A DNA stretch of 64,000 nucleotides from Gnomoniopsis sp. IMI 355080 (Eukaryota; Ascomycota; Sordariomycetes; Diaporthales; Gnomoniaceae). Made by a program: the position numbers and the translations under genes. Location: contig JAPEVC010000063.1 in NCBI GenBank assembly GCA_027946555.1, positions 100,229-164,228 of the forward strand, given 5' to 3'. Each line of letters opens with the position of its first letter. The first letter of the stretch is position 1. Of the stretch, positions 24,027 through 35,412 are shown one piece after another. The notes below the pieces were generated by a model, which made no database searches, was not told where the DNA came from, and was given only the letters and a program-made list of their open reading frames with translations.

Positions 24027-24336
24027 AGTGTCATGAATTGCCACCTCGAAGGTGGAATAAGTGAAGAAAAGTTGTATATGATCCTTGATACCAAAGAAGA
24101 TGAGCTGCGAGCTGCTTTTTGGATTCGACTGGAAGTATTCTTTCATGAAGACGCGTCTCGTGTCAAATTTACTTGATCAATGCAAACATGGAACAGATCT
24201 TTGTGAGGTATCTTTGTTCTTGATAAAATTTCAGAACTATGTACAACAGAATACTCAAGTAGTCACACATCAAGGACAGCCAGTCAAACAATGGAAGGTC
24301 AATGTTGTTCAAAGTTCACACCCCAATCTTGTTTGC
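24027..24336. other. Intergenic between AA9 3' end and dynamin pseudogene 5' end
   Basis: 310 nt; no gene signal. It holds the former dynamin upstream region and the AA9 3' flank. Confidence 0.4.
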
Positions 24337-25505
24337 TTAAGCCCTCTTGGCCTTGTTCTTGTTGCTACGCTTCCTCTTGGAGCATGTGGAAGTGGAAGTA
24401 GTGGCGGCAGCAGCAGCAGCAGATGAGGTGGTTGCGCTCTCGGCAGCGACAGCAGCGGCCGAAGTAGCGGCGGCAGCGCTGGAGACAGGCGCGGCTGAGC
24501 TAGCAACGACGACAGCAGAGCTGGTGGCGGCGCTGGAGGAAGACGACGCAACGGCGGATGACACAACGGCAGCGCTGGAGGAGGCAGATGACGAGGAGGA
24601 GCTGACCGAGCCGGAACCATCAGATGACACGGTCACGTTCTCAGCGGCAGTGCCTGGGAGTCAGACGTCAGTATGTATGTTCGATAGTGAGAAGCTAAGG
24701 TATCTGCTGTGCACTCTGGGTACTTACTGTTGTAGCACATTCCGTAGTAAGTCTGGTCCACCAGGTTGGGCCAGTGAGAGACGCACGCCTCAGGCCAGGT
24801 GGAGATACCAGGAGCAGTGTAGTTCGTGGGGATGGGGTAGTAGATGTCGATGATGATACCAGGCTCGTACCCAGTGTACTGGCCGGGGATGGTGGTGAGG
24901 GGGCTAGGAGAGCCACTTCCGGAGCCAGTGACGGACAACTGAGCGCATCCAATGTAGTACTGAGCACCCTCGAACTCCTCAGCAGCGTGGAGGGCGATGT
25001 GCTCACCGCGCAAGAGGTAATCGCCAGCCGGAAGGTCAGTCGGAATATCGACAGTGAAGTTCTGGATGCCGCTGGTGCCCGGAATGTACGTGGCCCACTG
25101 CAGTCCCGCACTGGTGATCTCATAGGTCGTGAGTTCGTAAATCTTGAACCAATCGCCTGAGCCATCGTAGTCTTGGGCAGTAGTTCCGTCGGGAGCCTTG
25201 GACATCCAGACGGACAGAGGGCCTGGGTGAGAGATGGCGGCATCGATGGTGAAGCCGACGTTGTCACCAGGGGCAACAGTGTATGTGGAAGTTTGGGCCT
25301 CCGTAGCAGCAAGCAGACCGCCCGAGTTGCACCTCATGTTGGTGGAGGTGATATCGGTAATGGGGGAGTTTGAGTTGTTCGTTTGACGAACATACTCATA
25401 AGGTGAAGTGACATTGCCGTTCACGATGAGGGCCTCAAAGTTGTAGTGGGCTAGAACCGCCGGGAGGAAGGCCGCAATGGCCAGGAAACCCGTTGAAGAT
25501 TGCAT
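24337..25505 (-). CDS. AA9 lytic polysaccharide monooxygenase (former GH61)
   Basis: Secreted copper enzyme that oxidatively cleaves cellulose or related glucans. Exons 25505-24728 and 24653-24337 (74-nt intron 24654-24727, CTGAC branch) give 364 residues. The signal peptide ends ...PAVLA and exposes His20 as mature His1, one arm of the copper histidine brace; the second arm is His93 in ISHPGPLSVWMSKAPDG. The later motif DYLLRGEHIALHAA...GAQYYIGCAQL is the family's LRxEHIALH/QFYxxCAQ region. The catalytic domain ends around CYNSTAAENVTV. A long Ser/Ala-rich, presumably O-glycosylated tail follows and ends in a basic KRKRSNKNKAKRA instead of a CBM1. Several N-glycosylation sequons. C1 versus C4 regioselectivity cannot be read reliably. 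Confidence 0.93.
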
Positions 25506-26813
25506 GATGAAACTGTCGGTTTAGTTTGACTGTTTGTACAAGTTCTTGAAGATAAATGTGCAAGAAGATACTGGTAAGTGTTGGTCCACCAGGGCAAAAG
25601 AATGAATGACGTATCAACACAGTTGACGCGAAGGAAGGACGTGGCGCAAGCGACACAACGACAGATGGGGACTGTAGAGAATGAACGAGCCTCGAAGGTT
25701 AAAGAAGAAGGTATTCCCAGATCTTGGCAGGCTTGGCATCGCTTTTTGTACTCTCATGCCCCTGAGGGAATCAAAGATCGCATCTTCGGCCCAAATTCCG
25801 AGCCATCATCTCGGATGAGCCTCCAGGGTCATGGTGGATCCATGTGGAGTCGAAACGAAACTCACAGGGAGTATGAGTATAGGAGCATAGAAGTGATGAT
25901 AGCTTCATGAGAAGCCTCACACCACTCACTCTAGCTTATTCCAGCCATGGAGAGCCCACAGAAAGTTGTCAATTCGAAGGAGATTGGCTACAACCATGAG
26001 CCAAACACCGTAACGGGATTAGAACGGAAATCCTGCTGGTCGTTTCCATGCACGCCGGAGCCTCACAGCACCCCTAGCAATTACGGAGTATCCAGATAGT
26101 TTCATGTTTTGATCACGGCGCGTCTCCTTTCACATGCATGCAGTGATGCATTTCACAACTGCAATTTAATTGCATTGAGCCGCACTGTATAGCTTTATAT
26201 TCTCCGGTGAGCGTTAGCAATACACAAATTTTGACGGCCGTGGCTCAGCAATGCAAGTTCGGCGCTTAGAGAAGATGTGAAACGGAAAATTGCCTAATAT
26301 ACTCCGACATCATCAAAACTTGTTTCCATCACCGGCGAGGTTTCTTGAGCAGGAGCCTTGCAAAGAACAAGAAAAGCAAATCTTTGAGGCTTGGAGAGCT
26401 GAGGGGGGCCAGGATGCCTGAGATACAAATACTTAGAGAGCCCCCCCCCTGGCCCCTTCCCTTCTCCTGTGTCTGCCCGGCCTGTCCGTCTGCCCATGTT
26501 TGAGAGGAGCCACGCACTTGCATGCAAGGTCCACGAAGTCGGAGTATCTATTCGCATTCCGTGTTAGATTTTAAAAACCTGGCTGGCGGTAAACCCATCT
26601 TTCTTCTGTGGAAGGAGAAGCCAGCCCTAGCCGATTACATGTTGTCAGGGATGATCGTTGAGGTTATGCTGCCGGTTTTCCGAAGAGTTCAAGTACATAG
26701 TATATACGTCACTCTTTGAGGCAGACTCACCAATGTCTCATGCATCACGATGTGCGACTGACATGGAAAACTTTCTTCGCACTTTCATGGAACAATGTCA
26801 TGCTCCACCTATG
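25506..26813. other. Intergenic, no supported gene
   Basis: 1.3 kb upstream of AA9 and downstream of GPI16. A 110-codon open frame at 25578-25910 has no family signal. A C-rich tract (9 C) lies near 26442. Confidence 0.5.
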
Positions 26814-28673
26814 CTACTTTCTAGCGAACCTAGCCCTCAACCGATTCTTCCATCTTGTAAGAGTGACTTCAGGGCCCTCATTGGCAGCCACGAACCGCCT
26901 GACCAGCAAATTGAACATCCCGCCAAAAGCCAATGCGATCGCCGTCGACGTGAAAATGATGACATTATACGGCATGCTGAAGTCCGGTGTGGGAAGGTTG
27001 AGCAGCAATGCAGTGGTGCGAAGGTTGGAGGACGACGTTCCATTGAGAATAGTAATAACGGCGCCGGGTACGTCAAACCCTCTGTTCGCGTCAGGTGGGT
27101 ATTCAGTGTACCGAAGGATGGACTTCTCAAAATCGTAGGTGAGGAAAACGGTTGACTTTGGAGGGATGCGCAGCCTGACCTCAAGTTGGGTCCCTCGCTC
27201 GCGATCCAGAGCAGGTCGGTAGTAGATGTCTTGGATGACATCCTGCTTCTGTCCACTCGATGCGTCGACAACCCGAGCTTCAAGTGTGTGAAGGTAAATT
27301 CGCATAAACCAGGGCAGCGACTCCATGTACACAAATTCAACACTCTCTGTGTCGCTCGGATTCGTGAGGATAGTCTGCACCCCACCACGTTCTTGGCCGT
27401 GGCCCGTCAAGCTGCGCTCGGCGTACAGTGGTGGTATGTCGGGCTGGAGATATTGATCCACAGATACTTCTGAGCCCTCGCTTTGCTCAGTCAGGGGTAG
27501 CATCAGCTCGATTGTAGTTTCCGGGCTGGCTTTGTAGCAACGGGTCCGCTTGTCATCGAACCTTGTCTCTAAGACACCTTCAGAGACCCACAAAGATCGG
27601 TTATCCGGAAGTTGCACGCAAACAGGAGACACCTCGGGATCAGCGAGCGGACAGGTGCCTTGTATGCTCTTCCCGAACACGTTTGAAATAGACCATTCCT
27701 GGCCCAGGCTATACTCAATCGGGAAGCACGTGTCGTGGGAGTCATACGGCTTGGACGTGTTGCACTTCAGATCTCGACTTGGGGGTGGCCGAGGAATTGG
27801 ATTATCTTGAGAGATGTTAGAACGGTCGAAAGGCTTAGAGGCGAAAGTGAGGGCTCACCTCTTGGTCTTCTGGAGCGGTCGATATCAAGGACCATGTCGA
27901 TGGACTGTTCAATTTCCAGCACACAGTCGCCTCCCTCAGGACATACGGGTTTCACATCGATAGCCATGCTCTGCCATGATGAGTCGAATAGCTTGTGCCC
28001 ATCCAGCAGACTTGCGATCCCGGCCTTGCCCTTGCACGGTAGCAGTTTCAGGAACGGAGTCAGATTCTCAGTGCAGACAACCTCGCGAGGTAAAGTACCA
28101 TGGAGTAAATGTAGGCTTTCAGCCGTTGCACTCGAGTGGTGGCCCTCTGGTTGGAAGGACATGACGGGTCGGGTTGTTCGTGTTCCGTCGATGAAGTTCA
28201 GGGAGGCGCAGAACAGGCCAGAGAGGGCATTCGTGAGGGTCGACCATTTACGGTCTGCTCTACGATACCATTTTGTCAGCAATTGGCATAGAAGTGCAAC
28301 ATTCAGATTGTTATTACTCGTCTTCAGTATCCGCGTCCAGCCAAGCCCACAGCTCAACGCCTGTTCCGCCTTCCCTCGTGCCGCCCCACGGCCTCACGCC
28401 CCAGTTCTGGGCGTCCCATCTTCCTAGGCTGAATCGTAGGTGGAGTTCCTTGGTGCCCGAGTACTCTAATATCTGGGCCAGGGAACGTGGAAAGAAGCGG
28501 AAGTTATGCGCATCGAACTCGGCTACGGTGGTGTTGGAACGGAAGTTGAAGCTGGCGAGGAGGGCGGAAAAGGGCAGTGGCTTCAGCACGAGCTGTTCAT
28601 GGTAGTCAGACGCAACACTGGGTATCACTAGAAAGGAAAAAAAGGACAGGACAAGTGTGAAGTGGTGGTGCAT
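26814..28673 (-). CDS. gpi16: GPI transamidase subunit GPI16 / PIG-T
   Basis: Essential ER-membrane subunit of the GPI transamidase complex, which attaches GPI anchors to secretory proteins. Three exons: 28673-28318, 28259-27859, 27805-26814 (introns 58 and 53 nt) give 582 residues, the usual size. The signal peptide MHHHFTLVLSFFSFLVIPSVAS precedes EQLVLKPLP, the conserved start of the luminal domain. Other family segments are ELHLRFSLGRWD, KWSTLTNALSGLFCASLNFID (rebuilt at intron 1), PREVVCTENLTPFLKLLPCKG and QDIYYRPALDRERGTQLE. A single transmembrane helix near the C-terminus (NVIIFTSTAIALAFGGMFNLLV) is followed by a short basic cytosolic tail, as in known Gpi16. Divergent from LUC7 across 453 bp. 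Confidence 0.95.
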
Positions 28674-29126
28674 CGTGGGCTAAGGACCGTCCATCTGGAC
28701 CGGGTCGCGTCTGAGGAGCTCGAGCTGTGCTGGCCGAGGTGCAATTGTCCAGGTGTGGTTGGACTTGATGACAGCGCGGTCGCGACTTTCAGAACCAAAG
28801 TTGGGGTAGATCTGGGGTCTTGTCTGTGGATCCTTGCAGGAGACTGGGATCATTACTACCTGGATCCGCTAAACTTCAGCCTCAATTTGGCAGTTTGGCT
28901 TACCTCTAGATGCTGACTCAGGTACGGCGCGACGTAAACCTTCTGCAGCTTTGAATTTCTGCGCCCAATTATCACCAGGTTCACGAGATAACACAACACA
29001 ACCACAGCAACTCCCCAGTCTCAGTCCCATAATCGCGCATCGAAGAACTGCAGCCTTTGTTTTGCCGACCAGTCCATACACACTCTCACGTACAGAACTC
29101 GATCACGCGCGCGCACTTATCGCCTA
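28674..29126. promoter_or_regulatory. Divergent promoter region GPI16 / LUC7
   Basis: 453 nt separate the two start codons, so both housekeeping promoters must lie here. No clear TATA box was seen. Confidence 0.45.
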
Positions 29127-30067
29127 ATGGCTGCAGAACAGAGAAAGCTGCTAGGTACGTCCCTCCTCCTGTATACCCGATCATCCCTCAACATAGCAAA
29201 GAAAGTGTCTGACTTCCTCCCGCAGAGCAGCTTATGGGCGGCGGTGTAGCCACGCGCTCCTCACAAATCTCCCTTACCGACCCCAAAGCCTGTCGCTCCT
29301 ACATCGCCGGTACCTGCCCCCACGATCTCTTCACCAACACGAAGCAGGATCTCGGTCCATGCCCCAGAGTCCACAGCGAATCACTCAAGGCCGAGTACGA
29401 GGCCCTCCCCGAGCAAGAAAAGAAGCGCCATGGTTTCGAATATGATTATATGCGCGACCTTCAAAAGTACATCGAAGAGTGCAACCGGCGCATAGATGTC
29501 GCCCAGCGCAGGCTGGAGAAGACCCCCGATGAGATCCGCCAGACGAACGTATTGCTGAAGTCCATATCGGATCTCACAGCGAGCATCAACAACGGCCTGC
29601 TGGAGGTGGAGATATTGGGAGAGCTAGGCGAGGTGGGGCGCGCTTATGACGAGTTTTATCGCGTCAAGCAGGCTCAGCAGCAAAAGGCGGAGCGGGAGAG
29701 AGAGCTCAAGATGCTCAGTGATACTTCCGGCCCCAGTGGACACCAGAAGCTTCAGGTGTGCGATGTCTGTGGTGCATATCTGTCACGGTTGGACAACGAT
29801 CGCCGACTTGCAGACCACTTTTATGGCAAGATGCACTTGGGATATGCGCAGATGCGCAAGACCTTCGACTCTTTCCCCAAGGAGATGCGCGGCCGCCTGA
29901 GAGGTCCAATGATGGGCGGTGGTGGTATGGGAACTGGAGACGATGTGGAAATGGGTGGTGTTCCCACAGGTCCCGGAGGTGGAGGCGATTGGGGACGAGG
30001 TCCAAGGGGGCCCCGAGGCGGAGGCGGCTACAGGGGAGGCCGTGGTCGATTCCGAGGTGGCTGGTAA
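29127..30067 (+). CDS. luc7: LUC7-family U1 snRNP protein
   Basis: Nuclear pre-mRNA splicing factor of the U1 snRNP that helps recognise 5' splice sites. A 28-nt first exon (29127-29154) and a second exon (29226-30067) around a 71-nt intron give 289 residues. The joined N-terminus MAAEQRKLLEQLMGG is the conserved LUC7 start and justifies the micro-exon. Zinc finger 1 (CCCH) lies in CRSYIAGTCPHDLF...CPRVH. A coiled coil (YIEECNRRIDVAQRRLEK) follows. Zinc finger 2 (C2H2) is CDVCGAYLSRLDNDRRLADH with FYGKMHLGY. The C-terminus, in place of the RS tail of animal homologues, is Gly/Arg-rich (RGPRGGGGYRGGRGRFRGGW), expected to bind RNA. Confidence 0.95.
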
Positions 30068-31293
30068 GGTGATAGCAAATTCTCATGATGCCGATGCCCC
30101 CGTGGGTATCAGAGAGGGCGTTAATCGCGGGAATGCTGACAAACAGTACGGCACTCGAGTTTATCAGAAGTTCCACAGGCCTTTGAAGGGAAGGGGCCCC
30201 CTGCCTTGCGGCGGTCCTCAAGGACACGAACAAGGCCTTACATTATACGTCAAGGTTGTCTGCGAGAAGGGCATCACACAACAAACCACTTCGACAAACC
30301 ACTTCGCACGACCCGAACATAGTCCTGGCCAGGGCTGTGAGTGACCGTCCGCACAATTTTGTTGACTGTATGAAGGATGCGACCTAGCGGACCGAATCAC
30401 TAGGGCCGGGCGATGCTGCACTGAAGGATCGAGGTGTCTTCACTCCGCCGGACATGATCTCTGAAGAGGTCTTCTGCAAAATCAAGATCTTGATCAGTCA
30501 ACCTCAGACCAATGACCAAGCAGGGGGAGGGTCATCAGCGTCGCTTGGGAGCCCTACATGACCACCCCCAAACATCACCAGCGAATTACAGTACAATGCG
30601 CAGACCAGCCTTGTATGGCGTTTATCATCAATGACAACAGCGCAAGGGGCAGTTATCCAGCTGGGACTATGCAGTCAATCATGACCTGCTTCTCGCACCG
30701 TATCAATTACCAGGCCATCCTCCGCGCCTCTGCAATCAATTCGCAGTTCGAAATTCGCATCGGCGAAGAGGCGCTTAACTTGCAGGAGCAGCCATAGTGA
30801 GGAGGGAAGAAAGTATGAAGAAATCTATCTGCGGTCTAGCAACAGGAGAACAAGAAGTGAAGGTAGCGAACTAGGCAGCTCGAAGCAAACAAACAAACCA
30901 CCTTCCTGGTGACGCTGCTGGTCTCACTTCACTCTTTGAAATTGGGCCAAAGGCGTTATGCGTGTTATCTGTTGAGAAGCAGACTGAATTCGTCGCTATT
31001 GGGAATGACTATTCAAATCCTTAACCGTGCCCTTGTTTGCATCTCTGGTATCCCGATTCGTCACGTCATGATAGCAGAAGAAATGAAAGCCCGGATGCCG
31101 ACGGTAATTACAAATACAGTCTATCGTGGGTAAACTCCATTGCCACTGACCAGAATAGCGCTGGGATTTGCCCTCTTCACAGTCATTATTCTTTTGTTTT
31201 GTTTTCCCGCTGAAGGTCAGATGCACACACCTTGAAAGTAGGGTGCTATGTCGTGTGTCAGTCAAGGATGCAGACAGACATATCAGCCAATCT
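30068..31293. other. Intergenic, convergent, no supported gene
   Basis: 1.2 kb 3' flank of LUC7. A 79-codon ORF at 30558-30797 lacks support. Near 31240-31265 the minus strand carries a CTGAC...CATAG sequence resembling an intron 3' end, which may belong to the open extension at 31294-31677. Confidence 0.4.
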
Positions 31294-31677
31294 TCATGCC
31301 CTTGTACCTTGTGGTTGGCCCTTCAAATAAAAGGCTGTAAAAGTTTTGCCAACTATTACCGCGAGGCTTGGTCCATGAAAATTCCAAAAATGGCCCTGGT
31401 GAGGGACGACCAAGCATTCGCCATCCTTCCACTGATAGAAGACATCCTTCCCGTCCGCAGTGGAGATCAGATTGATTTCCTCTCCACCAGGCACGAAGTC
31501 GAAAAGCTGCAAATTCTCGGCTGTACATTCCGACCGTACCTCGTCCACCCATTCCTGCCACCGGGCACAAATTCCGCTGGCGTCTGGGTGGAAACAACCG
31601 CCGCCTCGCAGTATGAACATCGCGCCCGCGGACAGCTTGTTTGCGATGGTCTCTCTATCAGCCTCCACAACGCCCAA
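31294..31677 (-). CDS. Unidentified open frame directly in frame after the RGG-protein stop
   Basis: 127 codons open in exactly the same frame as, and immediately after, the TAG that ends the RGG-rich protein. Codon choice looks coding (many GAG, AAG, ATC, GCC, TTC, GGC) and the product reads like a folded protein: GAMFILRGGGCFHPDASG, WQEWVDEV, LQLFDFVPGGEEINL, KDVFYQWKDGECLVV, GHFWNFHGPSLAV. The family is not recognised. The only internal ATG in the first third is in GAMFILRGGG. It could be a separate gene with an unseen first exon, a readthrough extension, or part of an ancestral longer protein cut by a nonsense change. The opposite strand is also open here, because its codons are exact complements. 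Confidence 0.4.
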   Translation of the reverse strand: MGVVEADRETIANKLSAGAMFILRGGGCFHPDASGICARWQEWVDEVRSECTAENLQLFDFVPGGEEINLISTADGKDVFYQWKDGECLVVPHQGHFWNFHGPSLAVIVGKTFTAFYLKGQPQGTRA

Positions 31678-32931
31678 CTAGGACTTGACTGCCGCATTTT
31701 TCTCGTCCTGGGCGTCCATTTCATCGCCCCAATTGCCGAGTGGTGACAACGGCGAGGCGAGGTCTGCTTTGGCAGCGGTCTCGACTTTCTTGTTCTTTGG
31801 CGCTTCTCCTGAAGAACCCGGTAGCGCTGGGAAATCCTCTTTCGAGAGAATGTTGGACTTCGAAGCCGATCCTTTGGGCGCATTGCCCTGCTGCGCCGAC
31901 CCAGAGTGCTCGTCTCGGGATGAGTCGCGATCGAAGCCCCCACGGCCTCGACCGCCCCGTCCACCTCGACCTCGACCGCGGCCAGCTTCGTGGCCGCTCA
32001 TAAAATCCGCGTCGTCGGTAGGTGCAGCAAATCTGCTGCCACCAAGCCCACCGCCTCGGGACACCCCACCGCGCACACCACCATGAGCTCCACGGAAGTT
32101 GAACCCACCCCTTCTTTGTTCCTCTTCCCTCTCACGCTCTTCCTTCCCCTCATCCCAGGACCCGCCTGCCTTGGCTTCCATTGCCTTGAGCTTGCGCTCC
32201 CGATTTCGCTCCCTCTCATCGTCCATCTGTCTGCGATCTGCGGCCTCACGCTTCTTGCGCTCCGCTTCCTCGGCGCGGCGCTTTTTCGCCTGCTCGCTTG
32301 CCTTGACCAGGGCGACCTCGTGCGATTGACGGTCGGCCTCTTCCTGCTTGAACTTGGCGGCGCGTTCAGCGTTCAAGATGGCCATCTTTCGCATCTTGTC
32401 AGCAAGCTCGTCCTCTGTCAGTTTTGTGCGCGGATTTGCGCCCGAGGCGAGACGTTCAGCGTGGGCAGATTTGTTTTGATGGCGGCGATCGGACGCGGGC
32501 GCGCCGTCTGGGCGAGAGGTGGGCTGCGTTGGAGCTGGACTAGAAGACTTGGGAGAGCTAGCAGCGCCAGAGGCGGCATTGTTATTGTTGTGGTTGTTGG
32601 CTGTGCTGGTGGGCTGGTTTGAGCGGTGATTTCGAGGCGCGCGCGGTGTTGAGGCTGGAGGGGCTTGGGAGGCATGTCTACTAGAGTGCAGTCCTCGAGG
32701 TGCGCCGGCTGGGGAGGGCTGTCTCGCATTCGCCACTGGAGTAGCTTCTGGGACGGGCTGAGATGCGATAGCAGGCGCAGCTGTCGATGCTGCAGGTTCT
32801 AGCGCAGCTGGAGCGGGAGCGGGAGCTGGGACGGGTGCAGGTTCGACTTGGACAGACTGCTCGTCTTCTACGGGCTCGAACTCGTCGGCAAAGAGGTCAT
32901 CGTCAGTGCGGCCACCGAATTGGTCGTCCAT
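31678..32931 (-). CDS. RGG-rich coiled-coil protein, probable RNA-binding
   Basis: Single exon of 417 residues, a conserved-looking fungal protein of unknown function. The acidic N-terminus MDDQFGGRTDDDLFADEFEP is followed by a Pro/Ala-rich disordered stretch. Next come the basic helix TKLTEDELADKMRKMAILNAE and a long charged coiled coil (about residues 170-265, with EEAERKKREAADRRQMDDER). The RGG/GRGRGGRGG region (about 275-335) is typical of RNA-binding and stress-granule proteins. A short motif SKEDFPALPG near the C-terminus resembles those of translation- or mRNP-associated proteins. Similar architecture occurs in eIF4B- or Stm1-like factors, but this is not claimed. It ends NWGDEMDAQDEKNAAVKS, with TAG at 31678-31680. 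Confidence 0.75.
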   Translation of the reverse strand: MDDQFGGRTDDDLFADEFEPVEDEQSVQVEPAPVPAPAPAPAALEPAASTAAPAIASQPVPEATPVANARQPSPAGAPRGLHSSRHASQAPPASTPRAPRNHRSNQPTSTANNHNNNNAASGAASSPKSSSPAPTQPTSRPDGAPASDRRHQNKSAHAERLASGANPRTKLTEDELADKMRKMAILNAERAAKFKQEEADRQSHEVALVKASEQAKKRRAEEAERKKREAADRRQMDDERERNRERKLKAMEAKAGGSWDEGKEEREREEEQRRGGFNFRGAHGGVRGGVSRGGGLGGSRFAAPTDDADFMSGHEAGRGRGRGGRGGRGRGGFDRDSSRDEHSGSAQQGNAPKGSASKSNILSKEDFPALPGSSGEAPKNKKVETAAKADLASPLSPLGNWGDEMDAQDEKNAAVKS

Positions 32932-34000
32932 ATTGACTATGGGTAGTTGTGGATTGAACGAGCGACGTATAGGTACATATGCTGATTGTGGTAATAGGAT
33001 ATGATTGCGTGGAGTCTAGACCAAGATGAAGACGTATCAAAGCCAGAGTAGCGAAGCAAGGAGCAAAGACTGCGACGGCGCAAGATTCGATCTGGAGGAG
33101 TGGAGTTGAGGACTGTCGTCGATCCGATAAATAAGCCCACGCCTCCCCAAGGCGAGGAAGTGACGCTGGGTACCTCGCAGCTTAGTCATCTCAGCAGGGG
33201 TCGTACTGTCTGCTGCACGAAGTACCTAGGTACCTACCCAGACACACACAGCGTTGCATTCTTGATTTCATCCTACTACATATACAGCTCCGATATCTGC
33301 GAGAACAAGTCACGACAGCTGCCTAAGTATGCACCACGATGATCACTCTTCGCTATCGAAGACTGAGGTAACATGGCCTCTCGGAATAAATGTTGCCCGA
33401 AGTCTAGAGCTTCCATCCTTGCGCATGACTCTAGCACAACCAGTCCCCGGTTTCCACTGTCCGTCAGCCCTAGTTGCTTTTACCACAGCACGTTGACGCG
33501 CAAGACGCCATGGCTGCTAGATGCCCAGGTGATCACCGGAACCGATCCGAATCCGATATACCGCCCCGCCAGCCCTTGAGTCTCGAGTCTCGGAGTAACA
33601 AAATTGTCGGCAGTCTGGCAGTATGGTCCTTGTCAAGGCTGGCCGCGCGCGCCGCCTCAACTACCGCCATGCTTGCTTGGCTCTCCACCAGATGATCTCC
33701 AAGACTCCAACACCTGGTTCTCCTCACTAAGACGATCAGCCGCGGGACGACAAAGTGCTCCCGCCGACACCCCGCAATTCCGCCTGTTTTGGCTTTGTAT
33801 CGCGGGCGCCCGAGTGCCAGGCTGGGCGCTTCACATGTCGCAGCGCCCCGACTTAAACGTTATTCCGTTAGGCCACTGGACACGTCTTGAAAAAGCCCAA
33901 AGTCTGCACTGTTTCATTGTAACATTGTGTCAACGTATTCACCTATTCTTTGACAGCGCATATACTTCCCTCGAAACCAGCCAATCTAACCGCCCGAAGC
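32932..34000. other. Divergent intergenic region RGG protein / alcohol dehydrogenase
   Basis: 1.07 kb with a perfect GTACCTAGGTAC palindrome at 33222-33233. No gene seen. Confidence 0.5.
33222..33233. repeat. Perfect 12-nt palindrome GTACCTAGGTAC
   Basis: Identical on both strands, followed by CTACCC. It belongs to the same recurrent intergenic motif as 21616-21629. Confidence 0.7.
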
Positions 34001-35412
34001 ATGTCACCAACGAACATCGAAACGGAGGCCATTATCGTGGCCAAGCCCGGAGAAGACTTCAAGCTAGGCCCCATTATCCTCGATGAGGTTCGCGGAAATG
34101 AGGTTCTCGTTGAGATGAAGTACTCCGGCATCTGTCATACAGTAAGTGTGTATCCAGCGCATGGGACGCGGTGACAAACGAAAAGGCCAGAAAGGATGAT
34201 AAGATGTTGAAGGCGCGCGTGAGACGAACATTGCTTGGCCAGAAGTAATCGGTGTTGAGCACAACACGCAGTGCGAACATGCGTTAACCAAACATACAGG
34301 ATATTGTCGTCCAAAGTGGCCAGCTGCCCATTCCTGAATACCCAGTCATCTTGGGTCACGAAGGAGCCGGCATCGTCAGGGCTATTGGGCAAGATTTCAA
34401 AGATAAGTCCTTGAAAGTGGGTGACCAGGTGCTTCTATCCTACACAACCTGCCAAAATTGCGACCCATGTCTCGAGGAACGGCCAACCTTTTGCTTTGAT
34501 CACAATAGTGTCAACTTCCGGGCGAGAAGGCAAGCCGACGGCAGCACCCCAGCAAGGCTCAAGGATGGGACGACCGTTCGGAGCCAATTTTTTGGCCACT
34601 CCTCTTTCGCGCGCATGTCGGTGGTCGAGGGTTACAGCGTAGTGAAGTGTCCCGTCCCGGAAATGCTGCCATGGTTCTCACCATTGGGCTGTGGCTTCCA
34701 GACTGGTGCGGGCACCGTCTTGAACGCCGTCAAGCCCACCAAAAGCGCACGGGTCGTTGTGTTCGGGCTTGGAAGTGTCGGCATGGCGGCACTGATGGCC
34801 GCCGCTCATTTGGAAGTCAGGCAACTGATCGGCGTGGACGTCGTGGACGACAAGTTGGAAATTGTCAAGTCGCTCGGCGCAACCCACACAGTCAATTCTG
34901 CCAAGGAGGGGGCGAATCTTACCGCCAAGTTGATCGAGATCACTGGCGGCGGCGCAGACGTGGCCATTGACTGCAGCGGAGCCCCGAGTGCTCTTCAAGC
35001 TGCAGTAGACTGCATAGGGTACGGCGGGACGGCTGTCTCTGTTGGCGTCCCTCGTCCAGGTGTCAAGATTGACATCGAGACCCTTCCATTCTTCTTGGGC
35101 AACAAGACATTTCGTGCGGTAATAGAAGGGGAGGCAACGCCATCCAAGGTGAGTTTATCAATCTAGCCACCAAGCATTCTTCCGGGACTAATCTTACCTT
35201 TGCTAGTTCATCCCCGAACTCATCGATCTTCATTTAAAGGGAAGATTTCCGATCGATAAAATTTGCAAAGTCTACTCGATTAAGGACTTTGACCAGGCTC
35301 TGCAGGATATGCACGAGGGTAAAGTAAGGCAGCTCCAATACAATGCTGCTCCAAAGCAGAACGCTGACCGAAAGCAAAATAGGTGATAAAACCAATCATC
35401 AAGTGGGATTGA
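34001..35412 (+). CDS. Zinc-dependent alcohol dehydrogenase (MDR superfamily, aryl/benzyl-alcohol type)
   Basis: Cytosolic NAD(P)-dependent oxidation of an alcohol or reduction of an aldehyde. Four exons: 34001-34141, 34300-35148, 35207-35323, 35383-35412 (introns 158, 58 and 59 nt) give 378 residues. Catalytic zinc ligands: Cys45 (GICHTD, rebuilt at intron 1), His67/Glu68 (GHEGAG) and Cys178 (PLGCGFQTGAG). Structural zinc: Cys98, 101, 104 and 112 in CQNCDPCLEERPTFC. The Rossmann motif is GLGSVG (203-208), with Asp in LIGVDVVDDK suggesting NAD preference. The last exon codes only for VIKPIIKWD, a usual C-terminus. MSPTNIETEA at 34001 is the first ATG in frame. The family looks closest to S-(hydroxymethyl)glutathione/aryl-alcohol dehydrogenases; the physiological substrate is unknown. 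Confidence 0.92.

Noticed and set aside
31168..31746. 192-codon plus-strand ORF
   Set aside because: Its codons are exact complements of the minus-strand frame, and it overlaps the C-terminus of the RGG protein, so it is likely a shadow.
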